This document shows, in pieces, positions 24,451 to 34,458 of a DNA stretch of 64,000 bases (position 1 is the stretch's first letter; each line of letters begins with the position of its first letter). The stretch comes from an uncultured Hungatella sp. (lineage in GTDB: Bacteria > Bacillota > Clostridia > Lachnospirales > Lachnospiraceae): contig CAJTUV010000015.1 in the NCBI GenBank assembly GCA_910579515.1, forward strand, positions 1 through 64,000, read 5' to 3'. The position numbers and the translations under genes were made by a program. A model generated the notes under the pieces. It was not told the origin of the DNA. It searched no databases and saw nothing but the letters and a program-made list of their open reading frames with translations.

Positions 24451-25621
24451 AACGCTGCTCCACTGCTCCTCCTGGAATGGATGGGTCTCTCATCTGATAA
24501 CACCGATAATATTCCTTTGTCTCCTGATTTTTCACAGTCTCGGAACGGTTCATGGCGAGAAATTTTGTGATTTCGTAACAGTCGATCCAGATTTCATTAT
24601 TCCCTTCCTTCTGAGACTCGTCAAAAATCAACTGGATTCCAAAATGAAGGTGAGGCTCATCAATATTGTTCGTATTTTCTGTACGGCTGTACCCAGTCCG
24701 TCCAAGGTATCCGATTACATCCCCTGCCTGGACTACGCTTCCCTCCTCTAACGATTTGTGATAAGGATAGTTTTTTCGCAAGTGAGCGTAATAATAATAC
24801 CGTCTGCCGTCAAAACTGCGAATCCCCAGGCGCCATCCGCCATACTGATTCCAACCGATGGCCTCGACATATCCTGACTCCACTGCAATCACCGGCGTCC
24901 CTACCTGCCCCATCATATCATGTCCCAGATGCTGCCGTTTGAACCCATAGCTTCTGGCTGCTCCAAAATCATCATAATCGTTGTAAGGATAATTTTTTGC
25001 TATAGGTGAAAATGCCTTCAAACCATATTTGGTCACCCAGACCACGCCTTCCTCAGTCTCTTCTTTCGGAAGGTTCGGTGCCTGCCCCTGATTTTCTCCC
25101 GCAGCCTGACTTTCCTGATTTGTCGTTAAAGCAAATGCCGGCGCCTGTTCCTTTGGTATCTCAATCTCATAACTTCCCACCATACCGCCAAGTACCGCTG
25201 TATACGCCTCCAGATAATAGGAATAATACTTCATCTCTGCAGTGATTTCTTCCATTTTCTCTCCGGCCAGAATCCGGTCTGCGATTGCATTCATATCTGA
25301 TTCCTTATATCTGGAGAAATCGCCGCCATACCTGGCTCCCAAGTATGCCAAAAGTTCAATCCAGTTTAAATGAATTTCAGATTGGCAGGTATCCACATCA
25401 TAGCGGAACGCCTTCTGCATTGCCTCCTTGGTCACGTTAAAATCTACCCACTTGATATACTTTTTCTGTTCTGTCTCCTCCTCTTGTTCTGTTTCAGCCA
25501 GAGGTCCGCTTACTTCCAAACTTTTCCCCACTGGTGTAAGCAAAAACAAAAAAGCCAGCAGAACCACTGACTCCAGGGCAATGACAAGCTTCATAAAATT
25601 GGGATATTCCTGGGAATTCAT
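24434..25621 (-). CDS. Membrane-anchored M23 peptidase
   Basis: The 395-residue protein has an N-terminal membrane anchor (LVIALESVVLLAFLFLLTPV), a helical middle region and a C-terminal LytM/M23 domain. The Zn ligands are in RQHLGHDMMG (HxxxD) and EPHLHFGIQ (HxH). It should act on peptidoglycan cross-links from outside the membrane; the overall plan resembles clostridial sporulation/division endopeptidases. About 160 bp separate it from the divergent BCCT transporter. Confidence 0.88.
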   Translation of the reverse strand: MNSQEYPNFMKLVIALESVVLLAFLFLLTPVGKSLEVSGPLAETEQEEETEQKKYIKWVDFNVTKEAMQKAFRYDVDTCQSEIHLNWIELLAYLGARYGGDFSRYKESDMNAIADRILAGEKMEEITAEMKYYSYYLEAYTAVLGGMVGSYEIEIPKEQAPAFALTTNQESQAAGENQGQAPNLPKEETEEGVVWVTKYGLKAFSPIAKNYPYNDYDDFGAARSYGFKRQHLGHDMMGQVGTPVIAVESGYVEAIGWNQYGGWRLGIRSFDGRRYYYYAHLRKNYPYHKSLEEGSVVQAGDVIGYLGRTGYSRTENTNNIDEPHLHFGIQLIFDESQKEGNNEIWIDCYEITKFLAMNRSETVKNQETKEYYRCYQMRDPSIPGGAVEQRFNPGQ

Positions 25622-25784
25622 GGCACACTCTCCTTTTGAAATCTCTGCTATAACAAGAATATGCGGTATGTCCGAGAAATCATTCCAAAAATCTTTTTAC
25701 TTTTTCTTGCATTTTTCCGTTTATGATGATACTATGTTCAATAATAAATATATTTTTAATTTTTTGAACACCTAGGAGGATTTT

Positions 25785-27320
25785 ATGAAACGTCTTCAAT
25801 CAAATAAGTCTCACTCCAAGCTGAACAGCCAGCTAGACTGGTTTATCACTCTGATCCCTCTTTTCTCGATCCTGGCTCTATGTCTTCTGTTTGTGCTGTC
25901 TCCAGAACGCTCAGGAATTATCTTGTCCTCCATCCGTTTCTTTCTGGGGGATGAATTTGGCAGCTATTATCTTCTGATTGGACTAGGCATGTTTCTATGC
26001 TCTCTTTATATTGCATTTTCCAAATACGGCTCTATTCGGCTGGGCGGTCTTTCAAAGCCCCGGTATTCCCCGTTTCAGTGGGGCTCCATGATGTTTACCG
26101 CAGGGCTGGCAGCAGATATTCTTTTCTATTCGTTATGTGAATGGATTCTCTACGCAGGGGAAGACCGGATTATGCAGATGGGGGGCGTTCAGGAGTGGGC
26201 CTCCACCTATCCTCTGTTTCATTGGGGGCCGATTCCCTGGGGCTTCTATCTGGTTTTGGCAGCGGCTTTTGGATTTATGCTCCATGTCCGCAAGCGGGAG
26301 AAGCAGAAGTATTCAGAAGCATGTCGTCCCCTTCTGGGAAACTATGTGGATGGTTTTGCTGGAAAGTGTATTGATCTGCTCGCTGTCTTCGCCTTGTTAG
26401 CCGGAACTGCCACCACCTTTTCCCTGGCTACTCCCCTGCTCTCTATGGCTATTAGCCAGGTATTTGGTATCCCTGAGTCTAACCTGCTCACGATCGGTCT
26501 TCTCGTTATTATCGGCATCACCTACACGGTAACTGTGTATTTTGGCATGAAGGGAATTTCCAAGCTGGCCGCCTCCTGTACCTATCTGTTTTTCGCACTT
26601 CTTTTTTATGTATTTTTCTGCGGTGGAAAAACAAGATATATTATAGAAACGGGAATTACATCCATTGGCAATCTGACCCAGAATTTTATCGCTTTGTCCA
26701 CCTGGACAGACAGTCTGCGCACCACCTCGTTCCCCCAAAACTGGACTATTTTCTATTGGGCCTACTGGATGGTATGGTGTGTGGCTACTCCCTTTTTTAT
26801 CGGTTCCATCAGCGAAGGCCGAACGATCCGTCAAACCATACTGGGCGGATATTTCTGGGGATTGTCTGGGACCTTTACCTCTTTTATTATTTTGGGAAAT
26901 TACGGCCTGAATCTTCAGGTCACCAATACACTGGACCTGATTTCCATGTATCAGTCTTCCAAAGACCTGTATCAAATGATTATCTCTGTGATGAAAACCC
27001 TGCCCTGGTCTCAGGCCGGCCTGGTTCTTTTAGCGGTTACCATGATTGCATTTTATTCCACCTCTTTTGACGCCCTGACTATGGTAGCCTCCACCTACTC
27101 CTACAAAGCTTTGCCTTCTGGCGCAGAGCCCCACAGAAATGTAAAACTGTTTTGGGCAGTCCTCCTTATGCTGCTCCCTATCGCCCTGATCTTTTCAGAA
27201 AACTCTATGACGAACCTGCAGACGGTTTCCATCATCGCCGCCTTTCCTGTGGGAATTATTATGTTATTGATTGTGGGAAGCTTTTTTAAGGATGCCAAGT
27301 TGTATCTGGATGAGAAATAA
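25785..27320 (+). CDS. BCCT family transporter
   Basis: The 511-residue protein has about 12 membrane segments and BCCT motifs: the Trp-rich FHWGPIPWGFYL, then WAYWMVWCVATPFFIGSISE and RTIRQTILGGYFWG. Family members take up betaine, choline or carnitine, mostly driven by Na+ or H+. ATG 25785 has AGGAGG upstream. It is a single gene ended by a strong terminator at 27322. No betaine reductase or cut genes are in the window, so osmoprotection and nutrient use cannot be told apart. Confidence 0.93.
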   Translation: MKRLQSNKSHSKLNSQLDWFITLIPLFSILALCLLFVLSPERSGIILSSIRFFLGDEFGSYYLLIGLGMFLCSLYIAFSKYGSIRLGGLSKPRYSPFQWGSMMFTAGLAADILFYSLCEWILYAGEDRIMQMGGVQEWASTYPLFHWGPIPWGFYLVLAAAFGFMLHVRKREKQKYSEACRPLLGNYVDGFAGKCIDLLAVFALLAGTATTFSLATPLLSMAISQVFGIPESNLLTIGLLVIIGITYTVTVYFGMKGISKLAASCTYLFFALLFYVFFCGGKTRYIIETGITSIGNLTQNFIALSTWTDSLRTTSFPQNWTIFYWAYWMVWCVATPFFIGSISEGRTIRQTILGGYFWGLSGTFTSFIILGNYGLNLQVTNTLDLISMYQSSKDLYQMIISVMKTLPWSQAGLVLLAVTMIAFYSTSFDALTMVASTYSYKALPSGAEPHRNVKLFWAVLLMLLPIALIFSENSMTNLQTVSIIAAFPVGIIMLLIVGSFFKDAKLYLDEK

Positions 27321-27321
27321 A

Positions 27322-27375
27322 AAATGACACAAAGAGAACATCCGCTTTACGCGTCGCTTTCTCTTTGTGTCATTT
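27322..27375. terminator. Bidirectional terminator between BCCT gene and glyA
   Basis: A 16-bp perfect stem (AAATGACACAAAGAGA and its complement) encloses a 22-nt loop. The A/T-rich ends allow termination from both converging genes, the BCCT gene from the left and the opp-glyA operon from the right. Confidence 0.9.
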
Positions 27376-27384
27376 CCTATTTCA

Positions 27385-28629
27385 TCAATAAATCGGATAG
27401 CTGTCACAAATTTTTGTAACCTCTCCACGAATATAATCTGCCTTTGCCTCAAAGTCCGTGGCAGCCAGCCAGATACACTCTGCAATTTTCTCCATGTCTC
27501 CTTCCTTTAATCCCCTGGAAGTGACAGCCGGAGTACCAATGCGGACGCCAGAGGTCACAAATGGACTTCTTGGGTCATTGGGCACTGTATTCTTATTTAA
27601 CGTAATGTAAACCTCATCACAACGGTTCTGCAGTTCTTTACCGGAGATATCCATGCCCCGCAGATCCACCAGCATCAAATGGTTATCTGTTCCATCGGTC
27701 AAAAGCTTGAACCCCTGGTTTTTAAGAGCAGATGCCAATGCATTGGCATTCTTTACAATCTGTTCCTGATACGTCTTAAACTCTGGCTTCAACGCCTCTC
27801 CAAAGCAAACCGCTTTTGAGGCAATAATATGTTCTAAAGGCCCGCCCTGAGTTCCGGGGAAAATAGCCTTGTTAAAATTAAACTTATCTGCCGCTTCCTG
27901 ATTCGCCAAAATCAGGCCGCCTCTAGGCCCCCTTAAAGTCTTATGCGTGGTAGTGGTCACCACATGAGCATAAGGAATTGGACTTGGATGAAGTCCTGCG
28001 GCTACTAATCCGGCAATGTGAGCCATATCCACCATCAGATAGGCTCCCACTTTATCTGCAATTTCCCTGAAACGCTTAAAGTCAATCACCCTGGCATAAG
28101 CGCTGGCTCCGGCAATAATCATTTTGGGCTTTGACTCCAGAGCAATCCGCTCCACCTGGTCATAGTCGATGAATCCGTCGTCCTCCACCCCATAAGAAAC
28201 AATATGAAAATAGAGGCCCGAAAAATTCACAGGGCTTCCGTGAGTCAGATGACCGCCATGGTCCAGATTCATGCCCATGACTGTATCCCCTGGTTTTAAC
28301 ATCGCCAGAAAAACCGCCATGTTAGCCTGGGCTCCAGAGTGGGGCTGTACATTGGCATAATCGCAGCCAAACAACTTTTTTGCACGATCTATGGCAAGAG
28401 TTTCCGCCACATCGACACACTGACAGCCGCCATAATATCGCTTTCCAGAATACCCTTCTGCGTACTTATTGGTTAAAACAGTTCCCATCGTCATCATGAC
28501 CGCCTCTGACACAATGTTCTCAGAAGCGATCAGTTCCAGATTTCGTCTTTGCCTGGCAGCTTCCTGTTTGATGGCCTGGCCCACCTCTGGGTCACACTGC
28601 TCTATGAAATCCATTACCTCATTAACCAT
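27385..28629 (-). CDS. glyA: Serine hydroxymethyltransferase
   Basis: The 414-residue PLP enzyme has the lysine motif TTTTHKTLRGPRGG, the N-terminal RRNLELIASEN and the YAEGYSGKRYYGG signature. It interconverts serine and glycine with tetrahydrofolate. Its start overlaps the 3' end of oppF by 8 nt, so it is translated as the last gene of the peptide-transport operon, which is an unusual partner. GGGAGAGG precedes the ATG. A terminator follows at 27322-27375. Confidence 0.97.
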   Translation of the reverse strand: MVNEVMDFIEQCDPEVGQAIKQEAARQRRNLELIASENIVSEAVMMTMGTVLTNKYAEGYSGKRYYGGCQCVDVAETLAIDRAKKLFGCDYANVQPHSGAQANMAVFLAMLKPGDTVMGMNLDHGGHLTHGSPVNFSGLYFHIVSYGVEDDGFIDYDQVERIALESKPKMIIAGASAYARVIDFKRFREIADKVGAYLMVDMAHIAGLVAAGLHPSPIPYAHVVTTTTHKTLRGPRGGLILANQEAADKFNFNKAIFPGTQGGPLEHIIASKAVCFGEALKPEFKTYQEQIVKNANALASALKNQGFKLLTDGTDNHLMLVDLRGMDISGKELQNRCDEVYITLNKNTVPNDPRSPFVTSGVRIGTPAVTSRGLKEGDMEKIAECIWLAATDFEAKADYIRGEVTKICDSYPIY

Positions 28630-29599
28630 TACTTTCCTCTCCCTTCACCTTATGGCAGGCCACAAAATGTCCGGGCCTTACCTCTTTTAACTCCGGCACA
28701 TCCTCACGGCACTTATCGCATACCTCTGGACAGCGCGTGGAGAACGGGCAGCCCTTTGGTTTGTGTATGGGGCTTGGCACATCTCCAGAAATAATCTGGC
28801 GGCTCTTGGTAGTTTCCCTCTCAGGATCAGGAATCGGTACTGCCGAAAGCAAAGCCTTGGAATACGGATGGAGCGTATTATGATACAGCTCGTCACTGTC
28901 AGCCAGCTCCATTACGCTTCCCAAATACATAACCGCAATCCGGTCCGAGATATACTTAACAATATTCAAATCATGGGCAATAAACAGGTAGGTAAGATTC
29001 ATTTCCTTCTGAAGACGATGGAGAAGGTTAATAACCTGGGCCTGAATTGACACGTCCAAAGCAGAGATAGGCTCGTCACACACGATAAACTCCGGCTCAA
29101 TGGCAAGAGCTCTTGCGATACCGATACGCTGCCTCTGGCCGCCAGAAAACTCATGAGGAAAACGGCTGGCATGTTCCCTGTTTAACCCCACTCTGTCCAA
29201 AAGCTTTTCCACTCGTTCCTTTCGCTTCTGGGCGTCGTACATATTGTGGATAATCATGCCCTCCTCAATAATGGAGCCAACCGTCATTCGGGAATCCAAG
29301 GAAGCATAAGGGTCCTGAAATACAATCTGAGCTTTCTTGGCAAACTTAAAACGGTCATTTCTCTTATTCAAATGCATTTCCTGACCGTCATAAATCAGTT
29401 TCCCCTTTGTAGGCGCGTAAATTCCCATCATTGTTCGGCCCAAGGTAGACTTACCACATCCAGACTCTCCTACCAGGCCGAGCGTCTCTCCTCTTCGAAT
29501 CGTCAGATTCACATTCTCTACCGCATGCAGGGTCCGTCCTCCACTGACTTTAAAATATTTACACAGGCCTTCTGTGCGAACTAAAATATTATCTTCCAT
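28622..29599 (-). CDS. oppF: Oligopeptide ABC transporter ATP-binding protein OppF
   Basis: The 325-residue ATPase has Walker A GESGCGKST, signature FSGGQRQRIGIARAL and Walker B FIVCDEPISALD. The C-terminus carries the OppF extension with a cysteine cluster (GCPFSTRCPEVCDKC), which in DppD-type proteins holds an Fe-S cluster. It powers peptide import with OppD. Its start overlaps the oppD stop by one base. Confidence 0.95.
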   Translation of the reverse strand: MEDNILVRTEGLCKYFKVSGGRTLHAVENVNLTIRRGETLGLVGESGCGKSTLGRTMMGIYAPTKGKLIYDGQEMHLNKRNDRFKFAKKAQIVFQDPYASLDSRMTVGSIIEEGMIIHNMYDAQKRKERVEKLLDRVGLNREHASRFPHEFSGGQRQRIGIARALAIEPEFIVCDEPISALDVSIQAQVINLLHRLQKEMNLTYLFIAHDLNIVKYISDRIAVMYLGSVMELADSDELYHNTLHPYSKALLSAVPIPDPERETTKSRQIISGDVPSPIHKPKGCPFSTRCPEVCDKCREDVPELKEVRPGHFVACHKVKGEESNG

Positions 29600-30606
29600 C
29601 AGATCTCACCCCTTTCCTCTGCCGACGGGCAGTCCGGATGCAAGAGCCAGCAGTTAGCCGTATGTCCCTCTCCCAACGGAAATTCCGGCGGAAGCTCCTC
29701 CTGGCAAATCTTCATGCAGTGGCTGCATCTGGCCGCAAATCCACAGCCCTTAGGCGGTGAAAGCAAATCCGGCGGTGTTCCGGGAATAGCCGTCAGCTTC
29801 TCGTCCTTGGTCGTATCTGGAGAGGGAAGGCTTTTTAGCAGCGCCAATGTGTAAGGATGCGCTCCTCGATAGAAAATATCAGCGCAGCTTCCCGTCTCCA
29901 CTACTTTTCCTGCATACATAACTGCCACTCTGTCTGCTGAACCAGCCACCACGCCCAAGTCGTGGGTAATCAGCACAATAGCTGTGTTAAACTTCTCCTT
30001 CAATCTCTTTAAAAGGTCCATAATCTGGGCCTGAATCGTCACATCCAGAGCCGTGGTAGGCTCGTCTGCAATCAACAGCTTAGGACGACAGCTTACAGCC
30101 ATGGCAATCATAGCTCTCTGACGCATACCGCCTGAAAATTCATGCGGATACTGTTTCGCCCTGTCCACTGGGTTTGGAATATTTACCAGTTCCAAACAGC
30201 GGATTGCTTCCTTCTCCGCTTCCTGTTTCGACATTTTTTTGTGAAGTTTAATCGCCTCCACAATCTGTTTTCCTACCTGCATGGTCGGGTTCATACAGGT
30301 CATAGGGTCCTGGAAAATCATAGCCACATCCTTACCTCTTATGTCCTGCATCTCCTTGTCAGAGGCAGCGATGATGTCATGCTCCCCTAACTGAATTTTC
30401 CCCCCCATAATCTGAGCCGGAGGCATAGGGTTTAACTTCATAATCGTCTGAGCCGTCACAGATTTCCCACAGCCCGACTCTCCTACTATGGCTAAAACCT
30501 CTCCCTCGTCCACGTGAAGAGTCACGCCTCTGACAGCCTGCACTTCACCTGCATACGTAAAAAAAGAAACCTTTAAATCTTCTATATCAAGCACTCTATT
30601 TGCCAT
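29599..30606 (-). CDS. oppD: Oligopeptide ABC transporter ATP-binding protein OppD
   Basis: From ATG 30606 (AGGAGG about 7 nt upstream) the product is 335 residues, with Walker A GESGCGKSVT, signature FSGGMRQRAMIAMA and Walker B LLIADEPTTALD. A C-terminal cysteine cluster (GCGFAARCSHCMKIC) is present, as in Fe-S-containing DppD. It pairs with OppF as the second ATPase of the importer. The frame extends to 30639 but overlaps oppC. Confidence 0.95.
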   Translation of the reverse strand: MANRVLDIEDLKVSFFTYAGEVQAVRGVTLHVDEGEVLAIVGESGCGKSVTAQTIMKLNPMPPAQIMGGKIQLGEHDIIAASDKEMQDIRGKDVAMIFQDPMTCMNPTMQVGKQIVEAIKLHKKMSKQEAEKEAIRCLELVNIPNPVDRAKQYPHEFSGGMRQRAMIAMAVSCRPKLLIADEPTTALDVTIQAQIMDLLKRLKEKFNTAIVLITHDLGVVAGSADRVAVMYAGKVVETGSCADIFYRGAHPYTLALLKSLPSPDTTKDEKLTAIPGTPPDLLSPPKGCGFAARCSHCMKICQEELPPEFPLGEGHTANCWLLHPDCPSAEERGEI

Positions 30607-30610
30607 TCCA

Positions 30611-31564
30611 TTACCTCCTGAGTTTTGGATCAAACGCATCCCGCAGGCCGTCGCCCAGCATGTTAAACGCCAGCATGGTCAAACTGATACAGATTGCAGG
30701 AATCATAAGCTGCATAGGATATACTCGGAAATTCTCAATACCTGCCTGAGCCAAAGAGCCCCAGGAACACATTGGAAGCCGCACTCCAAGACCAACATAG
30801 CTTAAGTATGCCTCTGAGAAAATCGCAGACGGAATGGAAAGGGTAATACGGACAATAACCACGGACAAGGTATTCGGAAGCAGATGCTTAATAATAATAC
30901 GAGAAGGCTTGGCGCCCAAAGCTTCCGCCGCTGCAATAAATTCCTGCTGTTTTAAGGCCACCACCTGGCCTCTCACCAGCCTTGCCATAGGAATCCATCC
31001 CACAAGAGAATACGCCACAATAATTGTCCCCATGCCGGGGGTAAGAATCATCATTAAAAGAATTACGATAATCAGATAAGGAATCCCGTTGATGATTTCC
31101 AAAATTCTCATCATGATAATATCTGTAGTTCCTCCAAAGTACCCTGAGATACCTCCATAGAGAACTCCAAGGAAAAAGTCAATGATAGCGCTGACAATAG
31201 CAATGGTCAGAGAAACCCGTCCTCCCATCCATACTCTCGAGAACAAATCTCTTCCCAGCGTGTCTGTGCCAAAAATATGGGTGTGGCCCATACCGCTGCT
31301 GTCCTGCTGGTCGCACACAGTCATCATTGGCGCATTAGTGTGGCCGTAATGCTGCTCCCGATAGTCAAAGGGACATACCATAGGAGCCACCGCAGACACC
31401 ACAATCATCACAACCAACACAATTCCACAAACTAAAGCCACTTTATTCTTTAGAAGGCGGCGCATGGCATCCTGCATAAAGGTGAGGCTGGGACGGTTGA
31501 TAGCCTCTCGCTCTCTGGTATTTTCTCCCACATATCCAAACCGTTCTTTTGCAATATGGTCCAT
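30611..31564 (-). CDS. oppC: Oligopeptide ABC transporter permease OppC
   Basis: The 317-residue permease begins with a cytoplasmic tail and one membrane segment, then an external loop with FGTDTLGRDLFSRVWMGGRV, the classic OppC/DppC motif. The remaining membrane segments follow, with the EAA loop EALGAKPSRIIIKHLLPN. It forms the channel with OppB. It is 3 nt from oppB and 4 nt from oppD. Confidence 0.95.
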   Translation of the reverse strand: MDHIAKERFGYVGENTREREAINRPSLTFMQDAMRRLLKNKVALVCGIVLVVMIVVSAVAPMVCPFDYREQHYGHTNAPMMTVCDQQDSSGMGHTHIFGTDTLGRDLFSRVWMGGRVSLTIAIVSAIIDFFLGVLYGGISGYFGGTTDIIMMRILEIINGIPYLIIVILLMMILTPGMGTIIVAYSLVGWIPMARLVRGQVVALKQQEFIAAAEALGAKPSRIIIKHLLPNTLSVVIVRITLSIPSAIFSEAYLSYVGLGVRLPMCSWGSLAQAGIENFRVYPMQLMIPAICISLTMLAFNMLGDGLRDAFDPKLRR

Positions 31565-31567
31565 CCT

Positions 31568-32503
31568 TTATCCCTCCAGTTTCACACGCGGATCAATCAG
31601 TCCATACAAAAGATCCACCACCAATGTACACAAAATCAACAGAGCGCCATAGAACACTGTAGTACCTGAAATCATCGTATAATCCAAGTCCTTGATACTC
31701 ATTACAAAGTATTTGCCCAAACCGGGAATATTAAAAATACTTTCAATAACAAAAGTACCTGTAAGAACCGAAGCAACCGTAGGTCCAAGAATCGTAATAA
31801 CCGGCATAATCGCATTTCTCACTGTATGCCGGATAATAATCATATTCTGAGATAAGCCCTTCGCCTTGGCTGTCTTAATGTAGTCCTGATTCAGTACGTC
31901 CAGCATACTGGTACGCATAAGCCTGGAAACCGTGGCCAGAGACCCCAGCCCCAGAGCAAAAGAAGGAAGAATCGTTTTTGAAAAATCTCCCCAGCCCTGA
32001 ACAGGGAACAAAGCAAATCCCAGTACTTTCCTCAGCTGAAGAGCCAGAAAATACTGAAACAACGCGCCCATGATAAAACTGGGAACCGACACGCCGATCA
32101 TGGCAATAAACATGGACACAGAATCCCATGCGCTGCCTCTCTTCACAGCCGCCACCATACCCAGAAGCACTCCGGCAATAACCGCAAAGATCAATGCTCT
32201 GATTCCCAAATCCGCAGACACCAAAAATGCCTCAGAAATAATGTCGCGAACCGGCTTATTGTAGGTAATGGAAGTTCCCAAATCCCCACGTACACAGTTT
32301 CCCAGATAGATAAAGTACTGAACAATCACCGGTTTATCCAGCCCATACTTAGCCTTCATGTTCTCTAAAGCCGCTCCGGTCACAGTCTTATCTCCCAAAA
32401 ATGGGTCGCCAGGCAGCATACGCATCATGAAAAAGGTCAGCGTAATCAGAACAAACAGAGTCAGAACCGCATAACCCAGACGCTTCAGTGTATATCTCAG
32501 CAA
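31568..32503 (-). CDS. oppB: Oligopeptide ABC transporter permease OppB
   Basis: The 311-residue permease has the OppB/DppB N-terminus (YTLKRLGYAVLTLFVLITLT), the RMLPGDPF motif and the EAA loop AKAKGLSQNMIIIRHTVRNA. Six membrane segments are expected. It is the second gene of the operon, separated from oppA by a strong stem-loop. Confidence 0.95.
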   Translation of the reverse strand: MLRYTLKRLGYAVLTLFVLITLTFFMMRMLPGDPFLGDKTVTGAALENMKAKYGLDKPVIVQYFIYLGNCVRGDLGTSITYNKPVRDIISEAFLVSADLGIRALIFAVIAGVLLGMVAAVKRGSAWDSVSMFIAMIGVSVPSFIMGALFQYFLALQLRKVLGFALFPVQGWGDFSKTILPSFALGLGSLATVSRLMRTSMLDVLNQDYIKTAKAKGLSQNMIIIRHTVRNAIMPVITILGPTVASVLTGTFVIESIFNIPGLGKYFVMSIKDLDYTMISGTTVFYGALLILCTLVVDLLYGLIDPRVKLEG

Positions 32504-32554
32504 AGTAAACCCCTCCTTCTACATTTTCATAAATCAAGCACAGATATTTCCAAA

Positions 32555-32608
32555 AAAGACTTAGAGACTGGCATATGTCCATTGTCTATGCCAATCTTCT
32601 AAGTCTTT
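32555..32608 (-). terminator. Stem-loop between oppA and oppB
   Basis: On the minus strand a long stem (AAAGACTTAGA with TCTAAGTCTTT, continued by TGGCATA/TATGCCA) is followed by a T-run. It lies 38 nt after the oppA stop. It probably ends or trims most oppA transcripts, so that the binding protein is made in excess over the permeases. Confidence 0.8.
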
Positions 32609-32646
32609 CCAAAATAGTGTGCCCTAAAAATTACTCAGTCATTCTC

Positions 32647-34458
32647 TTACTCATCTAATGTGGTGTAAATCAGGTTATAAGCCTGGAATGGCAGACGCAG
32701 ATAGCCGCCGCTCATCTTCTCACTTGCCACATAATCTTCATGACGCCAGTAAATCGGTATTACTGGTAAATCTTCAGCAATCTTGTACTCACACTGGATG
32801 AAGATTTTCTCACGGGCCACAGGGTCCAGCTCTGTCTTGGTAGACTCAATCAGGGCATCATAATCCGGATTGTTATATCCTGTGTGGTTATTTCCATTGG
32901 TGCTGAGCATCAGATCCAGGTCGGTCATCGGGTCATTATAGTCAGGTCCCCAACCGCCTACGCAGAAGTCAAACTCCAGAGCGTTACGACGTGCTCTCCA
33001 CTCGGTAATAGTCAATACTTCAATCGCAATCTCAATTCCCAGATTCTGTCTTACCTGCTCCTGAATAACCTGGGATAACAGCTCGTTCTGAGTTCCCTCG
33101 CTGGTCATCAGGCTTAACTTAATCTGGCTTGGGTCTGAGTATCCCAACTCTTCCAGAGCCTTTGCCAAGTACTCTTTTGCAGCTGCTGGATCAGCATTAT
33201 CCTTATACAGCGGGCCGCCGTTGTCTGCAACTACTGCCTCGCCAAAAGTAGCTGTATTCACACCGGAAATACCTAATGACATACAAGCCGGAACTTCGTT
33301 ATCATTCTTAAACACAGTGTCAATCAACTGCTTGCGGTCTAAAGCCTCACTTACGGCATGACGCAGACTCACGCTTCTGAAATCGGAAGTATCTGTGGTG
33401 TTCATCCATGCAAAGTAGCTGTAGCCGCCAACATAAGAGCTTACATCAAATCCCTCTGCTTCAAAAGCAGCACGCTGCTCGCCGGTTACATCCATGATAT
33501 CCAGCTCGCCGCCCAGGAATGCATTGTATCTTGTGTTAGTGTCACTGAACTTGATGAAATTGATTTCCTCTAAGTTTACGCTTCCAGCATTGTACCAGGA
33601 TGGGTTCTTAGCCATGGAGATGCTGCTCTCTGTTACCCAAGAGGTCATGTAGAACGGTCCGTTAAATGCCAGAGTCTCTGGGCTTGTACCGTACTTGTCA
33701 GCGCCTACCTGGGTGTAGAACGGCTCATAGATAGGGCTCATAACCTCAAACTTCACATACTGCAAGAAATATGGAAGGTAGTTCTCCAGCTCAATCTCCA
33801 GTGTATAGTCGTCAACAGCCTTCATGCCTACTTGGTCCAAAGTCACTTCCTCTGTAGAAGCGCCAGATTTGTAGTCATAATACTTCTGAGCATTCTTAAA
33901 TACAGTTGCGAAAGTATAATACTCAGCCGCATTGTCAGGATTCAACAGCTCACTCCATGCGAACACGAAGTCGTTAGCTGTCACATCGCCAATCTCAGCG
34001 CCTGTGGAATCCACCCACTTAGCACCCTGACGAATATGGAAGGTCCATTTCAGTCCATCGTCAGAAGTCTCCCAGGACTCTGCAGCCGCCGGAACAATGT
34101 TATTGTTCTCATCCAGCTTCACCAGACAATCCCATCCATGACGTGCAACAGAAAACTCGTTGTTGTAAGTCATCAGAATCGGATTCATAACAGAGATGGT
34201 GGTAACCTCCGCGCTTATGCTGCCTTTCTTAGAGGTTCCGGGGTACATCCCCTTACCTGCATTTGGATTTGCAGATGATGCAGAACCAGAAGCCTGAGTC
34301 TCATCCGCAGCTGCAGTAGTCTCGCCAGAAGCATCAGATCCTGCAGTAGTTCCTGTCTGCGCCCCGGTAGTATCCTGAGTTGTGCTCTTGCCTCCGCAAG
34401 CCGCCAGCGACAACACCATTGCTGCCACCATAGTCAATGATAACATTCTTTTCTTCAA
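32647..34458 (-). CDS. oppA: Oligopeptide-binding lipoprotein OppA
   Basis: The best start is TTG 34458, with GGAGG 8 nt upstream, giving about 603 residues. The signal ends in lipobox LSLAACGG and is followed by a Ser/Thr/Gly linker to the binding domain. SBP family 5 features are visible (SVMNPILMTYNNEFS, AAESWETSDDGLKWTFHIR, DLDLMLSTNGNNHTGYNNPD). It captures peptides outside the membrane for OppBCDF. A consensus-like promoter at 34620-34649 leaves a leader of about 155 nt. Distinct from the second OppA at 43444. Confidence 0.94.
   Translation of the reverse strand: MKKRMLSLTMVAAMVLSLAACGGKSTTQDTTGAQTGTTAGSDASGETTAAADETQASGSASSANPNAGKGMYPGTSKKGSISAEVTTISVMNPILMTYNNEFSVARHGWDCLVKLDENNNIVPAAAESWETSDDGLKWTFHIRQGAKWVDSTGAEIGDVTANDFVFAWSELLNPDNAAEYYTFATVFKNAQKYYDYKSGASTEEVTLDQVGMKAVDDYTLEIELENYLPYFLQYVKFEVMSPIYEPFYTQVGADKYGTSPETLAFNGPFYMTSWVTESSISMAKNPSWYNAGSVNLEEINFIKFSDTNTRYNAFLGGELDIMDVTGEQRAAFEAEGFDVSSYVGGYSYFAWMNTTDTSDFRSVSLRHAVSEALDRKQLIDTVFKNDNEVPACMSLGISGVNTATFGEAVVADNGGPLYKDNADPAAAKEYLAKALEELGYSDPSQIKLSLMTSEGTQNELLSQVIQEQVRQNLGIEIAIEVLTITEWRARRNALEFDFCVGGWGPDYNDPMTDLDLMLSTNGNNHTGYNNPDYDALIESTKTELDPVAREKIFIQCEYKIAEDLPVIPIYWRHEDYVASEKMSGGYLRLPFQAYNLIYTTLDE

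Noticed and set aside
26397..26975. Leftward 192-codon frame opposite the BCCT gene
   Set aside because: Gly/Gln/Ser-rich low-quality sequence, no start signal, antisense to a certain transporter gene.
27376..28760. Glycine riboswitch or T-box linked to glyA
   Set aside because: glyA starts inside oppF, leaving no leader; nothing like either element was found.
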